Shown here in pieces: positions 25,876-34,860 of a stretch of DNA of 64,000 bases. The stretch is from Pseudovibrio sp. Ad37 (GTDB lineage: Bacteria > Pseudomonadota > Alphaproteobacteria > Rhizobiales > Stappiaceae), in NCBI RefSeq assembly GCF_001623075.1, contig NZ_LMCF01000215.1, positions 1 through 64,000 on the forward strand, written 5' to 3'. The stretch's first letter is position 1, and each line of letters opens with the position of its first letter. Under the pieces are notes generated by a model that was not told the DNA's origin, did no database searches, and was given only the letters and a program-made list of their open reading frames with translations. A program made the position numbers and the translations under genes.

Positions 25876-26310
25876 TTAAACAACGGTAGCTTCAACATCA
25901 TCAAGCGCTTTCACCAGGGCTTCAAACGCAAGCATGGTGGACGCATGACGCGCTTTATAATCGCGCACCGGTTCAAGGAAGGACAGATCAGCAAAACGAC
26001 CATTCGGCGGTGGTCCACTTTCCTTCAACATCGCATGGAGCTGCGCATAAGCCTCCCGAATTTCAGAGGGTGAAGCCCCAATAACATGTTGGCCTAATAT
26101 AGAGGCTGATGCTTGCCCAAGCGCGCACGCTTTCACGTCCTGCGCAAATGAGGTTATTAGACCATCGGCTACACAAACCTCAACGCTCACCGTCGAACCA
26201 CAAAGCCGCGAGTGTGCTTTTGCCTGAGCTTGCGGGGCATCGAGATGTCCCAACAAAGGGATATTCCCTGCAAACTCAAGGATCTTAGTATTGTAAATGT
26301 CGTCCAACAT
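25876..26310 (-). CDS. NifU-like (IscU N-terminal) iron-sulfur scaffold protein
   Basis: This 144-residue protein has the NifU/IscU N-terminal fold. It begins LDDIYNTKILEFAGNIP and has three cysteines at the scaffold positions: SRLCGSTVSVEV, DGLITSFAQDVKACALGQAS, with the first Cys in LCGS and a later one in KACALG. The third ligand is less clear, so it may carry a cluster only weakly. This stand-alone form upstream of yidD and divergent from folE is common in Rhizobiales; its exact target is not established. Confidence 0.85.
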   Translation of the reverse strand: MLDDIYNTKILEFAGNIPLLGHLDAPQAQAKAHSRLCGSTVSVEVCVADGLITSFAQDVKACALGQASASILGQHVIGASPSEIREAYAQLHAMLKESGPPPNGRFADLSFLEPVRDYKARHASTMLAFEALVKALDDVEATVV

Positions 26311-26725
26311 GCAAAACTCTGGCTACTATTCTGACACTCGCTTTATAACTTAAAGCGACCTTGGATCACTCAGTAGTAAGGGAAGACCCTTTCCTAACCA
26401 AGACATCTATCTTATATAGGTGGTGCTGCCGAGACCTTGCTAGAGGTCAAAAGCGGAATATCGCAATCTAGCACACATTACCTAGAAGAAACCATAGGTG
26501 CCAATTTATTGGCTGTCTAAACGGGTTGTCGTAGTTTATACCCTGCGCCATACTCGCATCTCCTAAGGTAAGCTATAGATTTGCGTATGACAATGGGAAG
26601 AGCCTGACTGAAAACAGGCCGACAAAAATAGTTGTTGCGCAGGAACCTATGGCGGGTTCAGTGTTTTTTTAAGAGAAGTATGTCTTAAATTACACTCATC
26701 GACTGCGTATTGTTGGAGACATAAT
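26311..26725. promoter_or_regulatory. Long folE leader with hairpins and a terminator-like element
   Basis: No protein gene fits here. Three hairpins can be drawn: GACCT/AGGTC at 26434-26449, GCCTG/CAGGC at 26602-26619, and GAACC/GGTTC at 26643-26659, the last followed by seven T (26664-26670). The folE start is only 55 bases further on. The region could be an attenuated folE leader or a separate small RNA. THF-II riboswitches are known in alphaproteobacterial folE leaders; I could not match their consensus by eye. Confidence 0.45.
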
Positions 26726-27358
26726 ATGGACGCTGTTTTGAGACCGGTTACAGAGACCGATCCCACGGCTACAGAAGACAACAAGCTCCCCAACCGCCCT
26801 AGCCGGGCTGAAGCTGAGGCTGCTGCACGCGTACTTCTTCAATGGATCGGTGATGACACCGAACGTGAAGGACTGCTGGATACACCAAAACGCGTGGTAA
26901 AAGCCTACGAAGATCTCTTCTCTGGATACAAAGAAGATCCTCGCGAGCACTTGGAACGAACCTTCGAAGAAGTCGGCGGGTACAATGATATTGTGCTGCT
27001 GAAAGATATCTCTTTCACTTCTTTCTGTGAGCATCATGTGCTGCCGTTCACCGGAAAAGCGCATATCGCTTATTATCCAGATCATGCTGTGGTCGGCCTG
27101 TCCAAGATCGCACGTGTTGTAGAAATTTACGCACGTCGCCTTCAGACACAGGAACATCTGACCGTTCAGATCGCAACGGCATTGGAAAAGTATCTGGCTC
27201 CACGTGGCGTCGCCGTCATGATTGAGGCAGAACACCAGTGCATGTCCATGCGTGGCATTCAAAAACAGGGTGTATCAACCCTCACCAACCGGTTCTCCGG
27301 TGTTTTTGAAGATAACGCATCTGAGCAGGTACGCTTTATGACAATGGTCCGTTCGTAA
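26726..27358 (+). CDS. folE: GTP cyclohydrolase I
   Basis: FolE converts GTP to dihydroneopterin triphosphate, the first step of tetrahydrofolate synthesis. The 210-residue protein has the zinc site [20 protein letters not shown] (Cys and His-His near residues 98-101) and the second zinc cysteine in [12 protein letters not shown], plus [20 protein letters not shown]. An N-terminal extension of about 25 residues is typical. The ATG follows GGAGACATAAT. hisI starts 35 bases downstream, so a folE-hisI transcript is likely. Confidence 0.96.
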   Translation: MDAVLRPVTETDPTATEDNKLPNRPSRAEAEAAARVLLQWIGDDTEREGLLDTPKRVVKAYEDLFSGYKEDPREHLERTFEEVGGYNDIVLLKDISFTSFCEHHVLPFTGKAHIAYYPDHAVVGLSKIARVVEIYARRLQTQEHLTVQIATALEKYLAPRGVAVMIEAEHQCMSMRGIQKQGVSTLTNRFSGVFEDNASEQVRFMTMVRS

Positions 27359-27392
27359 GCTCGGGCCATTCATCACAAAATTCGAGCATTTC

Positions 27393-27863
27393 ATGTCGAC
27401 GAATATTAAAGCCGACGGCTTCGCGCCGCGTGCTGACAAGAAAACAATTGAGCTGGGCGATGAGCTCTGCCCAAAATTTGATGATAACGGCCTGATCGCA
27501 GCTGCAGTCACAGATTTCGAGAGCGGTGAGCTACTCATGGTGGGCTATATGAACACTGAGAGCCTGCGTCGCACCATTGAAACTGGCGAGGCTTGGTACT
27601 GGAGTCGCTCCAGACAGGAATACTGGAATAAGGGCGGCACCTCTGGCCAGGTACAGGAAGTCATTGAAATCCGGACAGATTGCGATCAGGACGCCATATG
27701 GCTGCGTGTCAAAGTTCATGGAAATGGAGCAACATGCCACGTTGGCTATCGTTCCTGTTTCTTCCGCAAAGTGAACTCAAATGACACAGATGATGTTTGG
27801 CTGGAGAAGACGGAAGTCGCTCCGGTATATGACCCCCAAGAAGTTTACGGGAAAAAACAGTAG
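27393..27863 (+). CDS. hisI: Phosphoribosyl-AMP cyclohydrolase
   Basis: HisI opens the purine ring of phosphoribosyl-AMP in histidine synthesis. The 156-residue protein carries [20 protein letters not shown], the substrate loop [18 protein letters not shown], the metal-binding DCDQDA and the C-terminal [11 protein letters not shown] with its cysteine ligands. It is a stand-alone HisI without the HisE domain, as usual in alphaproteobacteria. It lies close behind folE. Confidence 0.95.
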   Translation: MSTNIKADGFAPRADKKTIELGDELCPKFDDNGLIAAAVTDFESGELLMVGYMNTESLRRTIETGEAWYWSRSRQEYWNKGGTSGQVQEVIEIRTDCDQDAIWLRVKVHGNGATCHVGYRSCFFRKVNSNDTDDVWLEKTEVAPVYDPQEVYGKKQ

Positions 27864-27967
27864 GTTTCGCTGTGCCCCGATTCAGTCTTTTTATAGGTTT
27901 AAATAGCATAGTTACCCCAAGGTAATTTTGATTATTCAACCGTTGAAAGACAGTCGGGGAGATAGCA

Positions 27968-28975
27968 GTGCTGCAAAATCTACCTCTGTGGCCAAACAGC
28001 AAACAGTCTGTAGAAGAAGAACCTGAGACACCACCCACCACACCTGAGCCAGAGATCACACCAGGTATCGGATTGGCTCTGGGCGGTGGTGCGGCTCGTG
28101 GTTGGGCGCATATTGGCGTACTCAAAGCCCTTTCAGAAGCAGGCATTCAGCCGGACTTTATAGCTGGCACGTCCATTGGCGCTGTTGTCGGCGGCTGTTA
28201 TCTCTGTGGCAAGCTGGACCGACTCGAAGAGTGGGTTGTGTCGCTTTCTCGCCGCCGGGTCTTCAGCATGGTCGACCTTTCCTTCGGCGGTTCCGGCCTT
28301 ATCTCAGGCAAAAAAGTCCTTTCCTTGTTCGAAGACCATTTCGGTGGAATCATGATCGAGGATCTGGATCGACCATTTGCAGCCGTTGCGACGGAGCTGG
28401 GCACGGGACACGAAATCTGGTTGAAGAAGGGTCCACTCACACAAGCTATGCGGTGTTCCACCTCCCTCCCCGGCGTGTTCGAGCCGGTCGCATATGGTGG
28501 CCGCTGGCTGGTGGATGGCGCGTTGGTCAATCCAATCCCGGTTTCCGTCTGCCGTGCGATGGGCGCACGAGCTGTGATCGCGGTCAACCTCAACTCCGAC
28601 ACATTCGGTCGAGGCTCTACGGTTGTCCATGAACTGCCCCCAATCCCGAAAGATATGATTCCAGAGATTGATAGCAAGTTACAGAAAGATCCGGGCGGGG
28701 CAATCAAACGAGTGCTGCGACGCCAAATATTCGGCGGGAAGCCAAAAGGATTGCCGGGCATCTCCGGCGTAATGATGGACAGCTACAACATCATTCAGGA
28801 TAGAATTGGACGCTCACGTCTTGCAGGTGATCCACCAGACAACATTCTGACACTACGCCTTTCACACCTGGGTCTGTTCGACTTCCATCGTGGTGAAGAG
28901 GCAATTCGCGTCGGGTATGAAACCACTTGCCGTGCGCTTCCAGAACTCCATCAACTGGCAGAAGTACAGCCTTGA
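27968..28975 (+). CDS. Patatin-like phospholipase (RssA-type)
   Basis: This 335-residue serine acyl hydrolase uses a Ser-Asp dyad. The oxyanion loop GIGLALGGGAARGWAHIG is at residues 33-50, the nucleophile Ser69 is in GTSIG, and the catalytic aspartate is Asp183 in WLVDGALVNP. It starts with GTG at 27968 after GGGGAGATAGCA. The first 30 residues are acidic and proline-rich. It would hydrolyse lipids or act as a regulator at the membrane; the substrate is unknown. It stands about 100 bases after hisI. Confidence 0.92.
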   Translation: MLQNLPLWPNSKQSVEEEPETPPTTPEPEITPGIGLALGGGAARGWAHIGVLKALSEAGIQPDFIAGTSIGAVVGGCYLCGKLDRLEEWVVSLSRRRVFSMVDLSFGGSGLISGKKVLSLFEDHFGGIMIEDLDRPFAAVATELGTGHEIWLKKGPLTQAMRCSTSLPGVFEPVAYGGRWLVDGALVNPIPVSVCRAMGARAVIAVNLNSDTFGRGSTVVHELPPIPKDMIPEIDSKLQKDPGGAIKRVLRRQIFGGKPKGLPGISGVMMDSYNIIQDRIGRSRLAGDPPDNILTLRLSHLGLFDFHRGEEAIRVGYETTCRALPELHQLAEVQP

Positions 28976-29074
28976 CGCAGTGCTCTGAACACCGATGCCA
29001 ACAACAATGATTTGATGGGAACTAGCTAGGATTGGAACTGCTGTGCCCTAAAAGCACAGCAGCTAAAGCACAGA

Positions 29075-29506
29075 TCATACGGCCTGAATGTAACTCCGCA
29101 TGTCGTCCGCTTCACGCTCAACCTGAGCGATACGGAACTTCACGATATCACCGATTGAGACCAATCCGATAAGCTTACCGTCTTCCACGACTGGCATATG
29201 CCGGAACCGCCCTTCAGTCATACGCGCCATGACACCGTTCACGGAATCCATCTCGTTACAGACGGCAACCTCTTTGGTCATGTAATCGCTGACAGGCTGT
29301 GCAAGCGCGTCAGTACCTTCCATCGAAATTGCCTGAACCACATCACGCTCCGACACGATCCCAACAATCACACCCGGCTTATCACACAACACAATTGCAC
29401 CTACGCGGCGACCACAAAGGCTTGCGCAAATCTCGCTTAAACTACGTGTACTCGGCTCCGTAAAAACGTCTCGCCCTTTGCCGTTCAATATGGCAGCAAC
29501 TGTCAT
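29075..29506 (-). CDS. CBS-domain protein
   Basis: This 143-residue protein is almost entirely a pair of CBS domains that form one Bateman module. The first ends in GVIVGIVSERDVVQAIS (about residues 45-61) and the second in GKLIGLVSIGDIVKFRI (about 109-125), the strand-helix signature of CBS repeats. Such modules bind AMP, ATP or similar nucleotides. The protein is stand-alone with no effector domain. A strong ribosome binding site, GAGGAGG, precedes the ATG. Confidence 0.93.
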   Translation of the reverse strand: MTVAAILNGKGRDVFTEPSTRSLSEICASLCGRRVGAIVLCDKPGVIVGIVSERDVVQAISMEGTDALAQPVSDYMTKEVAVCNEMDSVNGVMARMTEGRFRHMPVVEDGKLIGLVSIGDIVKFRIAQVEREADDMRSYIQAV

Positions 29507-29670
29507 GGCGACCTCCTCGTTTGTTTATGTCATCCTTCTTTCTCAGAGAAAAAAGAGGAAGAGAACAAATCTAACCCTACGGCATCATGACACAAAAAAA
29601 CAATGCTTGCCTAGTCACCAACTTAGGTGCTGTTAACATATGTAGTTAGCTAACTATTAAACCCCTCACT

Positions 29671-30441
29671 TCAACGCGGTTTAATCGGATCCAATAGTGG
29701 GAATAGGATCAAACCAGCGACAAATCCACCTACGTGAGCTTGCCAAGCAATACTAACGCCCTCACCCGCAATTGGCGCAGACCACATACCAAACAGGAAG
29801 TTCAAGCCAAACCAAACCAGAATAAAGGTAAGGACACGGCGATCGCTCAACGCCTCCATCAAAGGTCGAGCAGGCACAGAATAGGCTGCATTATCATGCC
29901 GCCGAAACGAGCTCATCGGACCACCAGCTTCAAAGATAAAGCGTAAGGAAGCTGCCATCTGTCCTGAGACCGCCGCCGAGGCACCGATCACTGGGATACT
30001 CTGCCCCCAGTTTGTAGCAAGGTGAGCTCCTGCGCCAGCAACAGCGCAAACAGCCGAGAGCAGCAGAAAACGGGTCGCACCAAAACGTCGTGCAACAGCA
30101 CTCCCGAACACTGCCATCCAAAGCACATTGAAACCTACATGCTGCACGCTACCATGCAAAAACCCGTAGGTCAGAAAACTCCAGATCGCCGACACGGTTT
30201 CTCCTGGCCAAGAATATTCAGCCATAAAACCACTAAGATATCGGACAGGCCAGAACGCAAACAAAAGCAGCGTCTGCAAATCTGCATTGGGCGTCAACAC
30301 ATAGGCACGAACCAGATGTATCCCAATAAAGATCAGAGACAGCCCAACAACCACGGTTGGCAGATTGAACATCGGCTCCCGCGCTGGTCTCTGAAGGTCG
30401 GGGCCGTGAGGTGCCAGATGGTCTTCATTGGATTGGTTCAT
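29671..30441 (-). CDS. Rhomboid family intramembrane serine protease
   Basis: This 256-residue protein has six or so membrane segments. The catalytic serine is Ser155 in VIGASAAVSG and the catalytic histidine is His236 in AWQAHVGGFVAG, each inside a predicted helix. The HGSVQHVGFNVLWM segment near residue 96 supplies the conserved His and Asn of the oxyanion pocket. A cytoplasmic N-terminal tail of about 25 residues precedes TM1. It cleaves transmembrane proteins; the target is unknown. Confidence 0.93.
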   Translation of the reverse strand: MNQSNEDHLAPHGPDLQRPAREPMFNLPTVVVGLSLIFIGIHLVRAYVLTPNADLQTLLLFAFWPVRYLSGFMAEYSWPGETVSAIWSFLTYGFLHGSVQHVGFNVLWMAVFGSAVARRFGATRFLLLSAVCAVAGAGAHLATNWGQSIPVIGASAAVSGQMAASLRFIFEAGGPMSSFRRHDNAAYSVPARPLMEALSDRRVLTFILVWFGLNFLFGMWSAPIAGEGVSIAWQAHVGGFVAGLILFPLLDPIKPR

Positions 30442-30907
30442 TTTATTACAGATCCAAAATTATTGTCCCATTTTGAACTAAGACAACTTGGCACACTTCG
30501 CAAGGCTTGCCGCAAAATGTGAGGATCAAATGAAAACAATAAACCGCCAGCACTCCCCCAAGCGCTGACGGTTTATCGGAGCTTCTCCCCGTTAGGCGTT
30601 TGATTTCCCGACTTTTTATCAACACACGAAATGCTGAAAACTAAGGTTTACCGCCAACAATAGCTCAATTCTTAGGGCCTCAAGGGTTCAGGCGAGGCAA
30701 CTGCAACCAAGATTATACAAGCCGCCCAACAGCACAACTTAAACTCTTTGTTAAAGTTAATATTTTATTAAATTTTTATGATATTTCTAACTTGGCACGC
30801 TCCATGCTTATTCCCCACCATAGACCAGCGGATAGTTAAAGTTGTCCATAAAAAGGACACTGACCCCAATGGGAAAACCCAATAAGCGGACTGGGGAAGG
30901 CGGGAAT
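30442..30907. other. Intergenic region between rhomboid and PAS genes
   Basis: A strong hairpin lies at 30539-30576: ATAAACCG pairs with CGGTTTAT, then a C/A mismatch, then CAGC pairs with GCTG, with a C-rich loop. It has no T run on the plus strand. The rest is AT-rich with a probable promoter near 30770. No gene seen. Confidence 0.4.
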
Positions 30908-31597
30908 ATGAAGCACGGCGCATCACGGATACTCTTCGAATACTGGGACGAAATTCGGGCTGAGCGACCAGCTCCCGACCGTGGCGATATTCAACCTTCC
31001 GCAATCAAAAGTGTTTTGGGTGATACGTTCATTCTGGAACTGGCACAGCAGAACAATTTTAGGTTCCGTCTTGCAGGGACACGATTGTGTTCCCTGTTCT
31101 GCCGTGAACTGAAAGGCCGTAGTTTTCTTGACGGTTGGGATGAGAAAGACCAGCAAGCCGTCACAGCCATGCTCTCCGCCATAACACAGGATGGCGCTGC
31201 AGCCGTGATCAGCTTCACGGGCACAACTGAAATGGGCCAGTCAGTAGATCTGGAACTCCTGCTCCTACCGATCCGCGTTCAGGGTGAAGGTTGTACGCGT
31301 ATTCTTGGCTGTATGGCACCACTCAAGCGTCCATTCTGGCTCGGTGTTCAGGCAATCTCCAAGCAAAAAGTCAACAGCCTGAGGTTGATCTGGCCAGATG
31401 AAGACGCACCTCTCTTCAGTGACGAAAATGACTGCGTCCCACATTTTGGAACCCCAACGCATCGCGCTGTTAGCTCAATGGAACCAAGAGTTAGCCGTGG
31501 AACTCACTTGCAACGATCAGCAGTACCAAAAGCTGTCGAAATTCCAAACAGCCGACAGGTAGGACACCTGCGAGTTGTTGATGGAGGCAAAATATAA
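30908..31597 (+). CDS. PAS_5-family (DUF1488-neighbour type) sensor-like protein
   Basis: The 229-residue protein matches the PAS_5 family common in Rhizobiales. It starts MKHGASRILFEYWDEIRAER, then a PAS core: ILELAQQNNFRFRLAGTRLC and SFTGTTEMGQSVDLELLLLP. No kinase or output domain follows, and the C-terminal 60 residues are linker-like. I choose ATG at 30908 because GGGGAAGGCGGG precedes it and it matches the family start; an earlier ATG at 30869 is possible. Function unestablished, possibly a regulator. Confidence 0.75.
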   Translation: MKHGASRILFEYWDEIRAERPAPDRGDIQPSAIKSVLGDTFILELAQQNNFRFRLAGTRLCSLFCRELKGRSFLDGWDEKDQQAVTAMLSAITQDGAAAVISFTGTTEMGQSVDLELLLLPIRVQGEGCTRILGCMAPLKRPFWLGVQAISKQKVNSLRLIWPDEDAPLFSDENDCVPHFGTPTHRAVSSMEPRVSRGTHLQRSAVPKAVEIPNSRQVGHLRVVDGGKI

Positions 31598-31702
31598 ACC
31601 TGTAGTCCGCACCACAGTTACCATTCTGTTAACCTTGTTTTCCTAGGGTGTCACCCAAGTTTCTTACTAGTCAATAATTGCGTATTCGGGATTCCTAGGA
31701 AA

Positions 31703-32338
31703 ATGGCAGGGCGCATAGCGACCAACAGAATTGCTGCACTAGCAGCAAAGGCACCTGACAGACGCCGTTTTTCTCGCGTTGAAATCAACGTGCTGGGCCG
31801 CTTCATGCTGGAAAACCGGCGTGAGTATCCCTGCCAGGTCGTCAATATGTCTCCTGGTGGCGCCGCCTTTATCTCTCCGGTAATGGGTGAAGTTGGCGAG
31901 CGCGTGGTCGCTTATCTTGATCACATTGGTCGCGTTGAAGGAAAGATCGTCCGCGAGATTGATGGCGGCTTTGCAATGACGCTCAATGCCAGTGCACGTA
32001 AGCGCGACAAGCTGGCTTCCGTCCTGACTTGGCTGGCAAACAAAGACGAGCTTAATCTGCCAGAAGATCGCAGATTTGACCGCTTCACTCCAAAGAACCC
32101 GATTACGAAGATCATTTTGCCGGACGGCAGAGAATACGCCTGCCGCATTGTGGATGTCTCTCTCTCTGGCGCAGCACTCAAGACAGATGTACGCCCAGCA
32201 CTTGGAACACCAATCACGCTTGGTAAGATGCGTGCACGGATCATTCGCCACTTTGAAGAAGGTGTCGCAGTCGAATTCGCCACCGTCCAGAATAAGGAAC
32301 TGCTGGAGCACCATATCTCCAACGCTGAAAAGCGCTAA
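31703..32338 (+). CDS. Tandem PilZ-domain protein (possible c-di-GMP receptor)
   Basis: The 211-residue protein carries two PilZ-type beta barrels. The first has DRRRFSRVEINV at residues 19-30, the RxxxR c-di-GMP motif, followed by VNMSPGGAAF, the D/NxSxxG motif. The second has EDRRFDRF at about 120 and VDVSLSGAAL at about 152. Both motifs look intact or nearly so, so ligand binding is plausible at both. There are no membrane segments. With the GGDEF-EAL protein at 54415 it suggests c-di-GMP signalling in this organism. Confidence 0.9.
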   Translation: MAGRIATNRIAALAAKAPDRRRFSRVEINVLGRFMLENRREYPCQVVNMSPGGAAFISPVMGEVGERVVAYLDHIGRVEGKIVREIDGGFAMTLNASARKRDKLASVLTWLANKDELNLPEDRRFDRFTPKNPITKIILPDGREYACRIVDVSLSGAALKTDVRPALGTPITLGKMRARIIRHFEEGVAVEFATVQNKELLEHHISNAEKR

Positions 32339-32706
32339 GCTCAGCCAGACCGATTCCCGTCTTATCAACGGTTAAGCCTCAGCTTTTCGATAAATTTATA
32401 AAAAAATATTCGCAGTGAGAATTACATGCAACAGACACAGCTTCGCATCTCAGCTCTCTAATTAACTGTAATTAAACCATAAAACTTTCGTTAGGTCTCA
32501 TCAGAAACTCCAGATTCCTGCGGAGTCTTAGAGTGATTACAATTTGAATTAATATTGATTCTCATTTTCTGAAACATTAATTTAATTAATATTCAATCTT
32601 GACTTAAATACTGATTAATTTTGACTAAATACTGACTTTAAAGATTATAACCAAATAAAAGTGCGCGAAGGAAAGTAGAGCCTGCCATGATTGGAGGGCG
32701 CTACTT
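32339..32706. other. AT-rich intergenic region with direct repeats
   Basis: Very AT-rich. TTGACTTAAATACTGA (32599-32614) and TTGACTAAATACTGA (32621-32635) are near-identical direct repeats 22 bases apart, about 70-110 bases upstream of the next start codon. Copies of AATTAATATT also occur. No gene seen. Confidence 0.45.
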
Positions 32707-33327
32707 GTGTTTGAGTATAAGCTGTTCGCGAAAAGTGTTTTGGGAGTCGCATTGGGCGGGCTAATCAGCCTGTCTCACGCTCATGCCGAGCAAGTTCCAG
32801 GACGCTTTATGCCGGTTATCGGACAAGCCAGTGCCCCCGTTGGTCATATTGAATTTTGTCAAAACTACCCGCAACAGTGCCGCTACGGTACCAACACGCC
32901 GTTGGTTGTCCGCTTGACCAAAGAGCGCTGGCAGGAATTGCTGGATGTAAACGCCTCAATCAACACACAAGTTCGCCCGCTAACAGACGAGCAACTGTTC
33001 GGAGTGCCTGAATACTGGACATACCCGCAAGGTGCTGGTGATTGCGAAGAGTACGTTCTGGAAAAACAGCGGCAACTCATTGCTTTGGGCTGGCCGCCAA
33101 GCTCCCTGCTCATAACGGTCGTGAAAGACCTGAGTAACGGCGGGCACGCTGTCTTAAGCGTGCGCACTGATCAGGGAGATCTCATTCTCGACAATCAGAT
33201 CTCTTCAATCTTGCCTTGGTATTCAACCCCATACCGCTATGTGAAACGCCAGTCCGCTCGCCATGCTTCTGCCTGGTCTGCTATTTCGGATAAACGCGTC
33301 ACCACCGTTGCAAGTATTCCAGAATAA
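32707..33327 (+). CDS. Bacterial transglutaminase-like cysteine peptidase (BTLCP)
   Basis: This exported 206-residue protein has a signal peptide (LGVALGGLISLSHAHA). The catalytic triad of the papain-like fold is visible: Cys113 in GAGDCEEYVLEK, His147 in NGGHAVLSV and Asp162 in LILDNQ. It starts with GTG at 32707, about eight bases after GGAGGG. Related periplasmic proteases (LapG type) act on adhesins under c-di-GMP control, but this gene lacks a neighbouring adhesin or LapD, so the role is inference. Confidence 0.92.
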   Translation: MFEYKLFAKSVLGVALGGLISLSHAHAEQVPGRFMPVIGQASAPVGHIEFCQNYPQQCRYGTNTPLVVRLTKERWQELLDVNASINTQVRPLTDEQLFGVPEYWTYPQGAGDCEEYVLEKQRQLIALGWPPSSLLITVVKDLSNGGHAVLSVRTDQGDLILDNQISSILPWYSTPYRYVKRQSARHASAWSAISDKRVTTVASIPE

Positions 33328-33353
33328 AGCTGCCAAGGTCTTGGCAAACAACA

Positions 33354-33377
33354 AAGCCGCGGAAAATGCCGCGGCTT
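33354..33377. terminator. Bidirectional terminator
   Basis: AAGCCGCGG pairs with CCGCGGCTT around AAAATG, followed by TGTTTTGTTTT on the plus strand. It serves convergent genes ending at 33327 and 33405. Confidence 0.85.
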
Positions 33378-33404
33378 GTTTTGTTTTCAAAAATCGTGAT
33401 GGCT

Positions 33405-33932
33405 TCAGAGTTCAACCAGCTGCTCTTTAAAGCGCTGTGCATTCATCACGTAGCCATCTGCTGAGCGGATAAGCATGGCCTGTGCTTCATCATCCAACTC
33501 ACGAACCACCTTCCCCGGCATTCCCACAACCAGAGAACCATCTGGAATAACCTTGCCTTCAGGAACCAGTGCATTGGCGCCGATAATACAGCCCTTACCA
33601 ATTTTAGCACCGTTCAGGATTGTCGCGCCCATTCCAATAAGCGAGCCTTCCCCCACAGTGCATCCATGCAAAATCGCCTTGTGACCAACCGTACAGTTTG
33701 CCCCAACAATCAGCGGATACCCCAAATCTGTATGAAGAACCGATCCGTCTTGAATGTTGGACCGCGCACCAATATGGATAAGCTCATTGTCACCGCGCAA
33801 AACAGCGCCAAACCAAATATTCGCTTCTTCATCCAGCTGCACATGCCCAATCAGACTTGCACATGGCGCGACCCAGTAGTTTCCATTTTCAGGAACATTA
33901 GGGCTTCTGTCTCCAAGCTTATAAAAAGGCAC
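33405..33932 (-). CDS. Gamma-carbonic anhydrase-like hexapeptide protein
   Basis: The 175-residue protein is a left-handed beta-helix with many I/V/L-G-x-x-x-x hexapeptide repeats. Landmarks are [51 protein letters not shown] and [15 protein letters not shown]. The zinc-binding histidines lie in the [12 protein letters not shown] segments. It belongs to the YrdA/PaaY group of gamma-carbonic anhydrase relatives, for which activity varies. Soluble, trimeric by family. Confidence 0.92.
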   Translation of the reverse strand: MPFYKLGDRSPNVPENGNYWVAPCASLIGHVQLDEEANIWFGAVLRGDNELIHIGARSNIQDGSVLHTDLGYPLIVGANCTVGHKAILHGCTVGEGSLIGMGATILNGAKIGKGCIIGANALVPEGKVIPDGSLVVGMPGKVVRELDDEAQAMLIRSADGYVMNAQRFKEQLVEL

Positions 33933-33987
33933 AAGGTTCTCCTAGATTGCACAAATCAAATCCCGCGCAATCTAGCATATGGCTTGC

Positions 33988-34302
33988 TCAAAGTGCCAAG
34001 AGAAAACTCAAAACAAACGTACCGGAAAGAATGCTCCACATAGCGGTGAGCCCTCCCGCGGCGGCCAGCATCTTGGGGCTAAATGACTCCCGATAATAAC
34101 CCTGGATCGCATTGCGCATAAATATAAAAGGACCAGCAACAAGCCATAACCCGACGACAATAAGCCAGGACAACGGCCCTTTCATCTCAGCAAAAAATCG
34201 CGGGGGCTCCCCAGTCACCAAGTGATAGAAGCTACCCAGAATTCCTGCAGTCACAAAACCAGAAGCCGCTATAAACGCGGCCAACAACAAATCGCCCAGC
34301 AT
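33988..34302 (-). CDS. Small membrane protein, unknown (104 aa)
   Basis: Three predicted membrane helices are visible: LLLAAFIAASGFVTAGILGS, LSWLIVVGLWLVAGPFIF and LTAMWSILSGTFVLSFLLAL, with a short loop holding YHLVTGEPPRF. It resembles a small uncharacterised Rhizobiales family (DUF6949-like) from memory only. The neighbouring gamma-carbonic anhydrase-like gene is 55 bases away on the same strand. Confidence 0.7.
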   Translation of the reverse strand: MLGDLLLAAFIAASGFVTAGILGSFYHLVTGEPPRFFAEMKGPLSWLIVVGLWLVAGPFIFMRNAIQGYYRESFSPKMLAAAGGLTAMWSILSGTFVLSFLLAL

Positions 34303-34512
34303 GCACTTCCCCCATTCTCAGCTGGCTCAATCCAGCTCAAACGCGTTACTGTGCAGTTGAAAGCAATTCCTATGCCGCGTGCTATCCTCGAGTTAACCTC
34401 CTGTTAATATTTACATATGAAATCCGCATAGGAAATTAAGGCAGGAGAACAAACTCCATCCCGTTTCAATTCAGGACGCCCACAGCCTTCAAGAGTCTCA
34501 TTTTGATGCAAA

Positions 34513-34535
34513 AAGGGCCCCAAAACGGAGCCCTT
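34513..34535 (-). terminator. Terminator behind the DUF3126 gene
   Basis: On the minus strand AAGGGCTCC pairs with GGGGCCCTT around GTTTT, followed by TTTTT. Confidence 0.8.
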
Positions 34536-34562
34536 CAAATCAATCAGATTTTGCGTGAAGCC

Positions 34563-34778
34563 TTAGAGGCCTTCCACGTCAATATCAAGGATAGCCATCT
34601 GGAAGTTCCAGCTCAGTTCGCCATCTTCCTCGTCGCGGAAGATAACGCCAAGAAACTCATCCTTGATATAAACTTCTGCGGAATCATCTTTACGAGGACG
34701 CGCACGCACTTCAAGTTCTGGCGACTTGAAAGTATTGCGCATGTAGGTTTGCACCTTACGAATTTCATCAGGCTTCAC
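34563..34778 (-). CDS. DUF3126 family protein
   Basis: A 71-residue soluble protein matching the small DUF3126 family of alphaproteobacteria (MKPDEIRKVQTYMRNTF, PRKDDSAEVYIKDEFLGVIF, SWNFQMAILDIDVE). It lies about 80 bases downstream of cysE on the same strand, an arrangement that recurs in this group. Function unknown; the link to cysteine synthesis is by position only. Confidence 0.9.
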   Translation of the reverse strand: MKPDEIRKVQTYMRNTFKSPELEVRARPRKDDSAEVYIKDEFLGVIFRDEEDGELSWNFQMAILDIDVEGL

Positions 34779-34860
34779 AGCCGTCTCCTTACCAATTTCA
34801 CTTCAAACTTGGGGCACAAACTATACAAGTTTATCGTCCTGCCAACCCTAGGAAACTAGC

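Noticed and set aside
26311-26725. THF-II riboswitch in the folE leader
   Set aside because: Expected from knowledge of alphaproteobacteria, but I could not identify its conserved core by eye, so I report only an uncharacterised leader.
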